DNA of 64,000 bases from Sphingomonas sp. UBA978 (GTDB taxonomy: Bacteria > Pseudomonadota > Alphaproteobacteria > Sphingomonadales > Sphingomonadaceae). Where the stretch lies: NCBI RefSeq assembly GCF_002292295.1, contig NZ_DBBS01000014.1, positions 31,046 to 95,045 on the forward strand, written 5' to 3'. The notes under the pieces are model-generated. The model was not told the DNA's origin and searched no databases. It saw nothing but the letters and a program-made list of their open reading frames with translations. The first letter of the stretch is position 1, and each line of letters begins with the position of its first letter. The translations under genes were made by a program, and so were the position numbers. Of this stretch, positions 45,392 to 54,385 are shown piece by piece.

Positions 45392-46248
45392 GCCGCCACC
45401 TTCTGAAAGGTGGTGCGCCCGACGCAGGTGAAGCGTGGCGCGACCGAGGCGGAGAGCCGCTCGGAATGACCGATATACAGGAAGCCGCCCGGCACCAGCT
45501 GGTCCGCGAGCCGCGTCTGCAACCGCTCCTTGGTCGCTTCGTCGAAATAGATCATGACGTTCCGGCAGAAGATCGCATCGAACAGGCCGCGGATCGGCCA
45601 GGCTTCGAGCAGGTTGAGCTTGCGGAAGGCGCAGCGCTCGCGCAGCAGCGGATGCACCTCCGCCATGTCGCCGTCGCGCTTCACCCAGGTCTGGCGCAGC
45701 GACATCGGAATGCCCGATGCGGTGTCGAGCGTGTAGCGCCCGGCCCGCGCCGCAGCGAGGATCTCGGTCGACAGGTCGGTGGCGAGCACGCGCAGGTCGG
45801 TGCGCGCGAGCCGCTGGCCGTTGCCGCGATCCTTGCCGAACATCGCCATCAGCAGCGAATAGGGCTCTTCGCCGCTCGAACAGGCCGCCGACCAGATCCG
45901 CACCTTGCCGCGCGCGGCGAGCCGCTGGTCGAGCGCCGGCCAGGCATGTTCGAGGAAATGGTCGAAATGATGCGATTCGCGAAAGAAGCTGGTGTGGTTG
46001 GTGGTCAGCGCGTCGATCGCGCGCGTGCGCTCGTCGCCATCCTCCTCGATCAGCGCGATATAATCGGCGAAGGTCGTCAGGCCGCTGGCGCGCACCCGCG
46101 GCGCCAGCCGGCCATAGACGAGCTGCATCTTGCCCGGCGGCATCAGGATGCCCGCCTCGTCGTAGACGAAGGCGCTGATCGTGGCGTGATCGGCGGGGTC
46201 GAAGCGGAACTCGGTCTGGCGGCTCGCCGTCATCGTCACCGCGGTCAT
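45388..46248 (-). CDS. cheR: Chemotaxis methyltransferase CheR
   Basis: A 286-residue SAM-dependent methyltransferase that methylates receptor glutamates. 'ALTTNHTSFFRESHHFDHF' in the N-terminal part, 'IWSAACSSGEEPYSL' (SAM site) and 'IFCRNVMIYFDEATKERL' identify it. ATG 46248 overlaps the cheA stop. The receptor at 48765-50207 ends with a CheR-tethering type pentapeptide, consistent with pairing. Confidence 0.95.
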   Translation of the reverse strand: MTAVTMTASRQTEFRFDPADHATISAFVYDEAGILMPPGKMQLVYGRLAPRVRASGLTTFADYIALIEEDGDERTRAIDALTTNHTSFFRESHHFDHFLEHAWPALDQRLAARGKVRIWSAACSSGEEPYSLLMAMFGKDRGNGQRLARTDLRVLATDLSTEILAAARAGRYTLDTASGIPMSLRQTWVKRDGDMAEVHPLLRERCAFRKLNLLEAWPIRGLFDAIFCRNVMIYFDEATKERLQTRLADQLVPGGFLYIGHSERLSASVAPRFTCVGRTTFQKVAA

Positions 46249-48440
46249 GCGGCGAGGTCCAGCGGCGCGGCGAGACGCGGATCGCGGCGCCAGCGCGAGA
46301 TCAGCGCATCGACGTCGAGGATCAGCGCGACGCGGCCGTCGCCGAGGATGGTCGCACCGGCAAGGCCGGGGATCGCCTCGTAATTGGCCTCGAGGCTCTT
46401 CACCACCACCTGCCGCTGGTCCTGGATCGAATCGACCATCAGCACCGCCTGGCCGGTGTCGGATTCGACCACGATCAGCACCGCCTGGGTCGGATCGCGC
46501 TGCGCGCCGTGGATGCCGAGCTGTTCGGCGACGCGATGCACCGGCACGTACGAGCCGCGCACGTCGAGCAGCGAGGCGGTCGGGCCGAGCACCTTCACGC
46601 CCTCGTCGTTCGGCCGCAGGCTTTCGACGATATGGCCGAGCGGGATGACGAAGGTCTGGTCGCCGACGGTGACGATCATGCCGTCGAGCACTGCCAGCGT
46701 CAGCGGCAGCGACAGAGCGAAGCTGCTGCCCGAGCCGAGGTTGGAATTGATGCCGATCCGCCCGCCCAGCGCCTGGACGTTCTTGCGCACCACATCCATG
46801 CCGACGCCGCGGCCGGAGATGTTGGATACCGTCGCCGCGGTCGAGAAACCGGGCGCGAAGATCAAATTGTCGACCTCTTCGTCGGTCAGGATCGCATCCG
46901 CCGCGATGATGCCGCGCTCGACCGCCTTGGCGCGGACGCGCTTGCGGTCGATGCCGCGGCCGTCGTCGGCGACGGTGATGACGATGCGGCCGGAATGGTG
47001 CGCCGCCGACAGCGTGACGACGCCTTCCTCGGACTTGCCCGCGGCGAGGCGGTCGGCGGGCGTCTCCAGCCCGTGGTCGACCGCGTTGCGGATCAGGTGG
47101 GTCAGCGGTTCGCCGATGCGCTCGACCACGGTCTTGTCGACCTCGGTCATCTCGCCGACGATATCGAGGCGAACGCGCTTGCCGGTCTCGACCTCCAGTT
47201 CGCGGATGATGCGGGGCACGCGGCTGAAGACGGTCTTCATCGGCTGCGCGCGGATCGCCATCGTCGATTCCTGCAGCTCGCGCGTCAGGTGATCGAGGTC
47301 GGTCAGCTCGCTGATCCCGGCCATGCCGTGTTCGGACAGGCGCTGCGCCAGCATCGCCTGGGTGATGACCAGCTCGCCGACGAGGTTGACGAGGCGGTCG
47401 AGCTTGTCGAGGTCGACGCGGATCGTCTGCGCGGGCGGCGCCACCGCGGAGCGGGGGCCGGCGGGTTCGACCGTCGCGGCGGCCGGGCTCGCGACCGGTT
47501 CGGGCGCCGGCGCCGGTGCCGCCTGGGCGACCGGTGCGACCGGGGCGACCGCGACCGGCGTCGCCGCGACCGGCGCGGGTTCGTCGAGCAGGTCGACCAG
47601 CAGGTCGCCGGACATGTCCGTGGCGTCGGCGGCGGCATCGTCGGCCGTCGCGCCGGGGCGGACCAGCTCGAGGTCGCACGGGCCCATGAATTCGAAGATC
47701 GACCGGATGTCGTCCTCGGCGGCTGCGGCGGGAACGCTGACGGTCCAGCCGAGATAGGAGCGTTCGGGGTGCAGATCGTCGAGCAGCGGCAGGCGCGCGG
47801 TGTCGACGGCGATCACCTCGCCGTCCAGCATCGTCAGCTCGCGCAGCAGCAGCAGCGGGTCGCCGCCGTTCTCCAGCGCGGATTCGCCGGGGCAGAAGGT
47901 CACCACCCAGTCGGCGCTCTCGTCGGGTGTCGCGGGGGCGGCCGGTTCGCACAGCGCGAACAGGTCGTCGAAATCGTCGCCCGGCGCAGCGGCGGCGGCG
48001 GCCGGCGTCTCGACCGGGGCCGGCGCGGCGGCGGCGGGCTGCGCGGCCGGCTGCGGCTGCGCCTCGGGTTTCGACGCGGCGACCAGCCGGGCGAGCATCG
48101 CCGCATCGGCGGGCGCATCGCCGCCGTCGCGGGCGGCGGCGACATGGTCGGTCAGCATGTCGAATGCGCCGACGATGGTGCCGAGCAGGTCCGACGACAG
48201 CGACAGCGTGCCGTTGCGGACGAGGTCCAGCAGCGTCTCATATTCGTGGGTGAAGGCCTGCAGCCGTTCGTGGCCGAACGCACCGGCGCCGCCCTTGATC
48301 GAATGCACCGACCGGAAGATCGTGTTGATCGTCTCGGGATCGTCGGCGCCCTGGCGGATGGTGGCGAAGCTCGCCTCCATCGTCGCGAGCCCCTCGTCGC
48401 ATTCCTGGAAGAAGATCTGCTGGATCTCGTCGAGGTTCAT
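46245..48440 (-). CDS. cheA: Chemotaxis histidine kinase CheA
   Basis: A 731-residue kinase. The P1/Hpt domain has phosphorylated His46 ('FRSVHSIKGGAGAFGHERL'). A long Ala/Pro-rich linker region (about 120-340) includes a possible P2 part. The dimerisation domain starts near 'IRVDLDKLDRLVNLVGELVITQAML'. The ATPase domain has 'THLIRNAVDHGLE', 'ADDGRGID' and 'SGRGVGMDVVRKNVQALGG'. The C-terminal CheW-like domain begins near 'LTLAVLDGMIVTVGDQTFVIPLGH'. It is the core of the signalling complex. Confidence 0.96.
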   Translation of the reverse strand: MNLDEIQQIFFQECDEGLATMEASFATIRQGADDPETINTIFRSVHSIKGGAGAFGHERLQAFTHEYETLLDLVRNGTLSLSSDLLGTIVGAFDMLTDHVAAARDGGDAPADAAMLARLVAASKPEAQPQPAAQPAAAAPAPVETPAAAAAAPGDDFDDLFALCEPAAPATPDESADWVVTFCPGESALENGGDPLLLLRELTMLDGEVIAVDTARLPLLDDLHPERSYLGWTVSVPAAAAEDDIRSIFEFMGPCDLELVRPGATADDAAADATDMSGDLLVDLLDEPAPVAATPVAVAPVAPVAQAAPAPAPEPVASPAAATVEPAGPRSAVAPPAQTIRVDLDKLDRLVNLVGELVITQAMLAQRLSEHGMAGISELTDLDHLTRELQESTMAIRAQPMKTVFSRVPRIIRELEVETGKRVRLDIVGEMTEVDKTVVERIGEPLTHLIRNAVDHGLETPADRLAAGKSEEGVVTLSAAHHSGRIVITVADDGRGIDRKRVRAKAVERGIIAADAILTDEEVDNLIFAPGFSTAATVSNISGRGVGMDVVRKNVQALGGRIGINSNLGSGSSFALSLPLTLAVLDGMIVTVGDQTFVIPLGHIVESLRPNDEGVKVLGPTASLLDVRGSYVPVHRVAEQLGIHGAQRDPTQAVLIVVESDTGQAVLMVDSIQDQRQVVVKSLEANYEAIPGLAGATILGDGRVALILDVDALISRWRRDPRLAAPLDLAA

Positions 48441-48443
48441 GGC

Positions 48444-48731
48444 TCAGGCCTTTCCGGCGGCGGTAACGGGGGCCAGCGCATCGGACAGCGCCGCGACCGC
48501 GATCATCCGGTTCATCGCATCGCTGGGATTGTCGATGCGGAAACCGAGGCCGCGGGCGAGGGCGGTCGCCCGCGCGCTCGCCAGGATCTGCAGGCACGCC
48601 TGCCCGATCCGCGACACCTCGACCCCGTCGCAGTGGATGTCCTCACCCCGCTGGATGCGGGCGAGCAGGGCCTGACGCAGCGGGCCGGCGGCGTCGGTAT
48701 CGAGGGTGGTCGGCAGCGGATGGGCAGGCAT
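48444..48731 (-). CDS. STAS-domain protein
   Basis: A 95-residue STAS (anti-sigma antagonist-like) domain: 'LPTTLDTDAAGPLRQALLARIQRGEDIHCDGVEVSRIGQACLQILASA'. The usual phosphorylated Ser/Thr region reads GQACLQ, so regulation by phosphorylation is unlikely. It lies 3 bases upstream of cheA and after the receptor gene. STAS proteins sometimes occur in che operons; the partner is unknown. Confidence 0.8.
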   Translation of the reverse strand: MPAHPLPTTLDTDAAGPLRQALLARIQRGEDIHCDGVEVSRIGQACLQILASARATALARGLGFRIDNPSDAMNRMIAVAALSDALAPVTAAGKA

Positions 48732-48764
48732 GGGGTGGTCCTTCGCGAATGACGGCTGGCTGGA

Positions 48765-50207
48765 TCAGAATTCCGACCAGTCGTCCGTCGCGACGGCGAC
48801 GGCAGCGGACCCGTTGCGGCGCGACTGGCTCGCGATCCGGCGGCCGGCGTCGGCGGCACGCTGTTGCAGCTGATGCACGACCGGACGGCCCGACGGCAGC
48901 GCGGCGCCGGCCGCACCCTGGCCGGCGTTCGCGTCGATCTTGAATCGCGACACGTGACGGGCGAGTTCGTCGGCCTCGGCCGCGAGGCTGCGTGCGGCGG
49001 CGGTCGATTCCTCGACCATCGCGGCGTTCTGCTGGGTGACGCCGTCCATCTCGCTGACCGCGGTGTTGACCTGCTGCAGGCCGGTCGCCTGCTGTTCGGC
49101 GGCGACCGCGATCTGGCCGACCAGCGTGTTGATCTCGGCGATGCGTGCGATGATGCGGTCCAGCGCCTTGCCGGTTTCGCTCACCAGTTCGACGCCGGTA
49201 TCGACCTGCTGGGTCGATGCGGTGATGCGCGTCTTGACGTCCTTGGCGGCGTCCGCCGAGCGCTGCGCCAGCGCGCGCACTTCCGATGCGACGACCGCGA
49301 AGCCGCGGCCCGCCTCGCCCGCGCGGGCCGCCTCGACGCCCGCGTTGAGCGCGAGCAGGTTGGTCTGGAACGCGATCCCGTCGATGACCGAGATGATCTC
49401 GGAAATCTCGTTCGAGGCGCGCTCGATATCGCTCATCGCCTGCACCGCGCGACGGACGACCTCGCCCGACCGTTCGGCCTCGACGCGGGCGTCCTCGACG
49501 ACGCCGTTGGCGCGCACCGCACCCGCGGCGGTCTGGCGGACGGTCGAGGTGATCTCGTCCATCGCGGCGGCCGTTTCCTCGAGGCTGGCGGCCTGCTGTT
49601 CGGTGCGCTGCGACAGGTCGTCCGACGCCTGGCGGATGTCGGTCGCGCCGCTGTTGATGCCGTTGGTGGCCTCGGTCACCGCGCTCATCGTCGACGCGAC
49701 CGCGTCCATCGCGCGGTTATAGTCGGTGCGCAGCCGCTCGTAATCGGCCGGGAACGCCTGGTCGATGCGATAGCTGAGGTCGCTGGATACCAGCCGGTCC
49801 AGCCCTTCGCCCAGCGCGCCGACGACGACCTGCTGCGACGTTGCGGCCGCCTGGACGTTTTCGGCGTTGACCTTGAACACCTCCATCGCCCGGGTCATCC
49901 GGCCGACGCAGTCGCGATAGTCGGTATAGGCGATCGGCGTGGCGAGGTCGCCCGCGGCGAGGCCTTCCATACGCGCGACCGTGGCGACATAGGGATCGGT
50001 TATCATCTTGCCGCTGGCGAGGACGATGGCGACCGTCAGCACGAACAGCGTGCCGGCGACGCCGAGGTACACCATCGCCTCTGCCGGACTGGCCTTTGCG
50101 GCAAGATAGGTGGTGGCGACGCCCGCGCCGGCTACGGTGCCGTGAATCGCCAGGAGCACTTTGAACTTGGTACGGATCGGTGCCGTTTTTTCAAACCAAG
50201 AGAACAT
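48765..50207 (-). CDS. Methyl-accepting chemotaxis protein without a periplasmic sensor domain
   Basis: A 480-residue receptor. Two membrane helices (about residues 16-38 and 44-66) are joined by only a few residues, so no periplasmic ligand domain exists. HAMP-like regions follow (about 67-190). The signalling hairpin has the conserved tip 'EISEIISVIDGIAFQTNLLALNAGVEAARAGEAGRGFAVVASEVRALAQRSA'. The protein ends DDWSEF, which fits the x-aromatic-x-x-aromatic pentapeptide used to tether CheR/CheB. It heads the che operon. Sensing is probably cytoplasmic or of membrane state. Confidence 0.93.
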   Translation of the reverse strand: MFSWFEKTAPIRTKFKVLLAIHGTVAGAGVATTYLAAKASPAEAMVYLGVAGTLFVLTVAIVLASGKMITDPYVATVARMEGLAAGDLATPIAYTDYRDCVGRMTRAMEVFKVNAENVQAAATSQQVVVGALGEGLDRLVSSDLSYRIDQAFPADYERLRTDYNRAMDAVASTMSAVTEATNGINSGATDIRQASDDLSQRTEQQAASLEETAAAMDEITSTVRQTAAGAVRANGVVEDARVEAERSGEVVRRAVQAMSDIERASNEISEIISVIDGIAFQTNLLALNAGVEAARAGEAGRGFAVVASEVRALAQRSADAAKDVKTRITASTQQVDTGVELVSETGKALDRIIARIAEINTLVGQIAVAAEQQATGLQQVNTAVSEMDGVTQQNAAMVEESTAAARSLAAEADELARHVSRFKIDANAGQGAAGAALPSGRPVVHQLQQRAADAGRRIASQSRRNGSAAVAVATDDWSEF

Positions 50208-50250
50208 TCGCAGATCCTTCGCTACCTGCGAGGGACCATCCCGGGCAGGC

Positions 50251-50273
50251 TAAGGATCACGAATCGATCCTTA
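50251..50273. repeat. Inverted repeat in the leader of the chemotaxis operon
   Basis: TAAGGATC (50251-50258) and GATCCTTA (50266-50273) are perfect inverse complements 7 bases apart, 44 bases upstream of the receptor start. It may be an operator or an RNA hairpin in the leader. Confidence 0.35.
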
Positions 50274-50348
50274 TGTGCGTTCTGGACCTAATTGCCTAAA
50301 TTCGTATTAAACACGCCCGATATGGACATGACCCCTGTCGGATAATCG

Positions 50349-52025
50349 CTACGCCTTGCGCGCCCGGGCCACGGCATGGTCGACCGCCCGCGCGGTGAGC
50401 GCCATGAAGGTCAGCGACGGATTGACGCAGGCGACCGAGGCCATCTGCGCGCCATCGGTGACGTAGAGGTTGCTCGCTGCATGCGCCTGGCTCCACGCGT
50501 TGAGCACCGATTTGCGCGGATCGCGGCCCATGCGCGCGCCGCCCATCTCGTGGATCGCGTCGCCGGGGACGTGTTCGCCCTCGGTGCTGGTGACGTTGGC
50601 GAGGCCCGCGCCGCGCAGCATCGCCTCGCCCTGCGTCCGCGCGTCCGCCATCATCCGCAGCTCGTTGTCGCGGAAAGTGACGTCGAAGCGCATCAGCGGC
50701 ATCCCGAACCGGTCGACTTTGGTGGGGTGCAGCGACACGCGGTTGTCCGCATAGGGCAGGCATTCGCCGAACGCCATCATGCCGAACTTCCACGGACCAT
50801 AGCGGCGCATGCCGTGTTTCATCGTCGCGCCGAAGCCGACCGGGCCGAGTGGATCGCGGCGCGCGCTGCCCTGATAGCCATAGCCGCGCTTGAAGCCGAC
50901 GCCCTCCTCGCCGCCGATGTTGCGGAAGCGCGGAATGTAGACGCCGCCCGGCCGCCGGCCATATTCGATCAGGTCCTGCATCCCTGGAATCTCGCCGTTG
51001 ATGCTGACGCGGAAGATATGGTCCATCACGTAGCGGCCGAGCGTGTTGCTCTCATCGAAATGGCTGCGCTCGCCGCCGGGCGCGCGCGAATTCATCAGGA
51101 TCTGGGTCGAGGCCATCGCCGAGGCGCAGAGGAAGACGATGTCGGCCCGCACCACCTCCGCCTGACCCGTCTTCGCATCGACGAAGCGGACGCCGGTGAC
51201 GCGCTTGCCTGCCGCGTCATAGTCGAGGCTGGTGACCACCGCGTCCGACCGCAGCGTCAGCCGCCCGGTCGCGCGCGCCGCGGGCAGGGTGACCGCCTGC
51301 GTCGAGAAATAGGCGCCGAACGAACAGCCGTTGCTGCACTGGTTGCGGAACTGGCATTTGGTGCGGTTCTGCTCCGGTTTGTCCTCGGTCATGTTGGACA
51401 GGCGGGTGTTGATGAGCTTGCGCCCGGGGAATTGCGTCTCCAGCCGCTGCTTCAGCCACGTCTCCGCGACGTTCATCGGCATCGGCGGCTGGAACTCGCT
51501 GTCGGGCAGATAGGGCAGGTTCTCGCGCGAACCCGACACGCCGATATATTTCTCGACATAGCTGTACCAGGGCGCGACGTCGTCATAGCCGATCGGCCAT
51601 TCGCCATCGACGCCGTCGCGCTTGTTCGCGGCGAAGTCCTCGGGCGCCCAGCGGAACGTCCAGCGCCCCCAGATCAGGGACTTGCCGCCCACCGCGGCGG
51701 GCCGGATCCAGTAGAATTTGCTGCCCTCGTCATAGGCATAGGGGTTGAGCCGGTCATCGTTGTAGAAGCTGCGGTTGCTCGGCGCGACATAGCCGTGCTT
51801 CGAGATGAAATAGTCGCTGTCGACCAGCGCCTTGGGCATCACGTTGCGCGCCGGCACCTCATAGGCGGGCTTGCCGTCATAGGGATAGCCCTCGGCATGT
51901 TCGACCATCGTGCCGCGGTCGAGCATCAGCACGCGCATGCCCTTTTCGGTCAGTTCCTTGGCGGCGAACCCGCCGCTGATGCCCGATCCGATGACGATCG
52001 CGTCGAACCTGTCGGTGGCAGCCAT
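50349..52025 (-). CDS. GMC oxidoreductase, catalytic subunit of a sugar (glucoside-3) dehydrogenase
   Basis: A 558-residue FAD enzyme. The dinucleotide site is 'AIVIGSGISGGFAAKELTEKG', a Cys-rich stretch reads 'TKCQFRNQCSNGCSFGAYFS', and the C-terminal GMC block contains 'HEMGGARMG' and 'NLYVTDGAQMASVACVNPSLTFMALTARAVDHA'. No signal peptide is visible; catalytic subunits of this type are co-exported with their Tat-carrying small subunit, which is encoded nearby at 52882-53448. A cytochrome c is encoded at 54382-54771. The set resembles FAD-dependent glucoside 3-dehydrogenases or gluconate 2-dehydrogenase. Oxidation of a sugar C3 hydroxyl is inferred from neighbours. Confidence 0.87.
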   Translation of the reverse strand: MAATDRFDAIVIGSGISGGFAAKELTEKGMRVLMLDRGTMVEHAEGYPYDGKPAYEVPARNVMPKALVDSDYFISKHGYVAPSNRSFYNDDRLNPYAYDEGSKFYWIRPAAVGGKSLIWGRWTFRWAPEDFAANKRDGVDGEWPIGYDDVAPWYSYVEKYIGVSGSRENLPYLPDSEFQPPMPMNVAETWLKQRLETQFPGRKLINTRLSNMTEDKPEQNRTKCQFRNQCSNGCSFGAYFSTQAVTLPAARATGRLTLRSDAVVTSLDYDAAGKRVTGVRFVDAKTGQAEVVRADIVFLCASAMASTQILMNSRAPGGERSHFDESNTLGRYVMDHIFRVSINGEIPGMQDLIEYGRRPGGVYIPRFRNIGGEEGVGFKRGYGYQGSARRDPLGPVGFGATMKHGMRRYGPWKFGMMAFGECLPYADNRVSLHPTKVDRFGMPLMRFDVTFRDNELRMMADARTQGEAMLRGAGLANVTSTEGEHVPGDAIHEMGGARMGRDPRKSVLNAWSQAHAASNLYVTDGAQMASVACVNPSLTFMALTARAVDHAVARARKA

Positions 52026-52051
52026 GATGATCCCCTCCCAGGGTTATGTGG

Positions 52052-52885
52052 TCAGACGCGCAGGGCGCGCAGCGTCCGGAAGCTGGTCGTGATGTCGGGC
52101 AGATAGGGCGCGGGCGCGCGATCGTTCTCGACGTAGAAATGGCGGACGCCTGCGGCGCCCTTCAGCCGGAACAGCCGGGCGAAGTCGGTCTTGCCCGCGC
52201 CCACCGCGGCCATGTCGCCGTCGGCGCGCGTATCCTTGACGTGGAAGGCGTAGAGGCGACGGCCGAGCCGCTCGATCAGCGCCGCCGGATCGACGCCGGC
52301 ATGCGCGACCCAATAGAGGTCGAGCTCCACCGTCACCAGCGCCGGATCGGTGTCCTTGAGGAACCGGTCGTACAGGCTGACGCCGCCGGGGCGGTTGGTG
52401 AATTCGAAATCGTGGTTGTGATAGGCGAAGCCGAGCCCGGCCGTCTTCAGGTCGGCGGCGATGCGGTTGAAGTTCGGCAGCGCCGCCTGCCACGCGGCCT
52501 CGTTGCGATGCTCGTCGGTCATATAGGGCAGCACGACGGTGTCGGCACCCAGCGTCTTCGCCATCGCCACCGATGCGTCGAACCGGCCGAGCAGCGCGTC
52601 ATAGGCGATGTGGACCGACGGCGCCTTCAGCCCGAGCCGATCCATCGTCCGGCGCAGCATCGCATGGTCCATGGCGTCATAGCCGCCACCGCCATATTCG
52701 ACTTCGCGATAGCCGATACGCGCCACCGCCTCCAGCGTTGCGACCGGGTCCTTCTGGAACAGCTCGCGCACCGTATAGAGCTGCAGCCCGATCGCGCCGA
52801 GCCGGGCGGCGGCGGCGATGCCGGGCAGGGTGAGTGCCGGCAGCGCGACGGCGCCGGCGAGCAGGTGCCTGCGATCGAGGATCAT
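52052..52885 (-). CDS. Exported TIM-barrel sugar isomerase/epimerase-like protein
   Basis: A 277-residue member of the AP-endonuclease-2/xylose-isomerase-like TIM-barrel family. A Tat-like signal ('LDRRHLLAGAVALPALTLPGIAAA') precedes the barrel. Metal-site residues are visible in 'LGFAYHNHDFEF', 'VTVELDLYWVAHAG', 'LYAFHVKD' and 'FYVENDRAP'. It would act in the periplasm, perhaps on the 3-keto sugar made by the dehydrogenase. The ATG overlaps the stop of the small dehydrogenase subunit. The exact reaction is unknown. Confidence 0.85.
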   Translation of the reverse strand: MILDRRHLLAGAVALPALTLPGIAAAARLGAIGLQLYTVRELFQKDPVATLEAVARIGYREVEYGGGGYDAMDHAMLRRTMDRLGLKAPSVHIAYDALLGRFDASVAMAKTLGADTVVLPYMTDEHRNEAAWQAALPNFNRIAADLKTAGLGFAYHNHDFEFTNRPGGVSLYDRFLKDTDPALVTVELDLYWVAHAGVDPAALIERLGRRLYAFHVKDTRADGDMAAVGAGKTDFARLFRLKGAAGVRHFYVENDRAPAPYLPDITTSFRTLRALRV

Positions 52886-53448
52886 GCGCTATAGACCTTG
52901 TTGACCTGAGCATAGGGGAAGGCGCCGTTGTATTCGCCCGGCACCGGCAGATATTCGCGTTCCTGGGTGATCCCGATCTCCGACGTATAATAGCCGGTGA
53001 TGACGAGCTGGCGGAAGGCAGTGAAGAACAGGCCGCCGCCCGGGATCCGGTCGTCCATCGCCAGCGTCAGCAGCGCGTCCTGCTGCGCCGGCGTCGCCTG
53101 TGCGGCCGCAACCCTGTAATCCTGCACGCTGCGCGCCTCGATCGCGTCGAGGCCGGCGAGGATCGGCACGCGGTCGGCGGGATAGGCCCAGTCGGCGAGC
53201 AGCTTCTCGATATAGGCCGGCACGCCCGCGGCGATCGCGCCCGGCGTGTCGGTGGTCGGGATGACGCGTTCGCTGAGCGCGGTCATCAGCGCGCGCTGGG
53301 GCGCGGTGAACACCGCGGCGCTCGGCGGGCCTTCGCTGATCGTCGGCAGCGTGCCCGGCACCAGCCCGGCGGCGCGCGCGATCGGCGCGAAGACCGTCGT
53401 CCCGAACAAGGCGGCGACGCCGGCGAGCGCGGTCCTGCGGTCGATCAT
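52882..53448 (-). CDS. Gluconate 2-dehydrogenase subunit 3-family protein
   Basis: A 188-residue small subunit with a Tat signal (DRRTALAGVAALFGTTVF). 'FTAPQRALMTALSERVIPTTDTPGAIAAGVPAYIEKLLADW' is typical of the subunit-3 family, which chaperones and exports a GMC catalytic subunit. 'FFTAFRQLVITGYYTSEIG' is the usual C-terminal block. It is coupled by ATGA to the isomerase gene that precedes the GMC gene. Confidence 0.92.
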   Translation of the reverse strand: MIDRRTALAGVAALFGTTVFAPIARAAGLVPGTLPTISEGPPSAAVFTAPQRALMTALSERVIPTTDTPGAIAAGVPAYIEKLLADWAYPADRVPILAGLDAIEARSVQDYRVAAAQATPAQQDALLTLAMDDRIPGGGLFFTAFRQLVITGYYTSEIGITQEREYLPVPGEYNGAFPYAQVNKVYSA

Positions 53449-53473
53449 TGCGGCTCTCCTGTCCTCGATTGCG

Positions 53474-54385
53474 TCATGCCTGGTCGATCGTGCGATAGGC
53501 GGCGATCAGGCGGTCCTCGCCGGCGCGGCCCGGAACCGAATTGCCATGTTCCATGCCGATCACCCCGGCATAGCGTCTAACGCGCAGCCATTTGACGATA
53601 TTGGCGAAATTGACCTCGCCCGTGCCCGGCTCCTTGCGGCCTGGATTGTCGCCGAACTGGATGTAGCCGACCTCGTCCCAGCACATGTCCAGCGTCGGGA
53701 TCAGATTCCCCGACTGGATCTGCTCGTGATACAGGTCGGCGAGGATCTTGACCGCCGGGCTGTTCGCGCCGCGCGCCACCGCATAGCCCTGCGCGATCGA
53801 GCGCATATAGACGCCGGGGTGGTTGGTGCGGGTGTTGAGCGGCTCCATCACCATCGCGATGCCGTGCGGCGCGACGATGTCGCCGGCGCGGCGCATGACG
53901 TCGATGACGCGCGCGGTCTGGATGTCGACCGGCACCTTGGGATCCGTGAAGCCGGTGACGACGGTCATCCGCGTCGCGTCGAGCCGCTTGGCGACCGGGA
54001 TCGACGCGCGGATATCGGCGAGGAACGCCTCGCGCTCCGCCCCGTCGTTGGCGCCGAGCAGAGGGCGGGACTGCGACCATTTCGGCATGCTGGCGACGAA
54101 CACGCCCATCGTCATGTTTCGCTGGCGCAGCGCCTTCGCCATCGCCTCCTGCTCGGCGACCGGCCGGCCCGCCGCCTCATTGTCCTCCCAGGCGGTAAAG
54201 CCCTGGTCGGCGGCATAGGCGATCTGTTCGATCCGGTCGCCGCGGCTGGCGAAGCTGCCCTCGTGCGGCGCGAAGCCGAGCGAGAAGCGCGCGGCGTTCG
54301 ACCGGCGGCCCTGCGCCATGGCCAGACCGGAGGCGCCGGCGGCGGCGGCACCCGCGGCGATCAGCGTGCGGCGGGAGAGGGTCAT
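53474..54385 (-). CDS. Hydroxypyruvate isomerase-family TIM-barrel protein, exported
   Basis: A 303-residue protein with a Tat-like signal ('LSRRTLIAAGAAAAGASGLAMAQ') and a barrel of the hydroxypyruvate isomerase/sugar epimerase family. Metal or substrate residues lie in 'VMEPLNTRTNHPGVY', 'ILADLYHEQI', 'LDMCWDEVGYIQFGDNPGRKEPG' and 'GVIGMEHGNSVPG'. Export argues against a metabolic hydroxypyruvate isomerase and for work on an oxidised sugar in the periplasm. It is coupled to the cytochrome c gene by ATGA. Confidence 0.86.
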   Translation of the reverse strand: MTLSRRTLIAAGAAAAGASGLAMAQGRRSNAARFSLGFAPHEGSFASRGDRIEQIAYAADQGFTAWEDNEAAGRPVAEQEAMAKALRQRNMTMGVFVASMPKWSQSRPLLGANDGAEREAFLADIRASIPVAKRLDATRMTVVTGFTDPKVPVDIQTARVIDVMRRAGDIVAPHGIAMVMEPLNTRTNHPGVYMRSIAQGYAVARGANSPAVKILADLYHEQIQSGNLIPTLDMCWDEVGYIQFGDNPGRKEPGTGEVNFANIVKWLRVRRYAGVIGMEHGNSVPGRAGEDRLIAAYRTIDQA

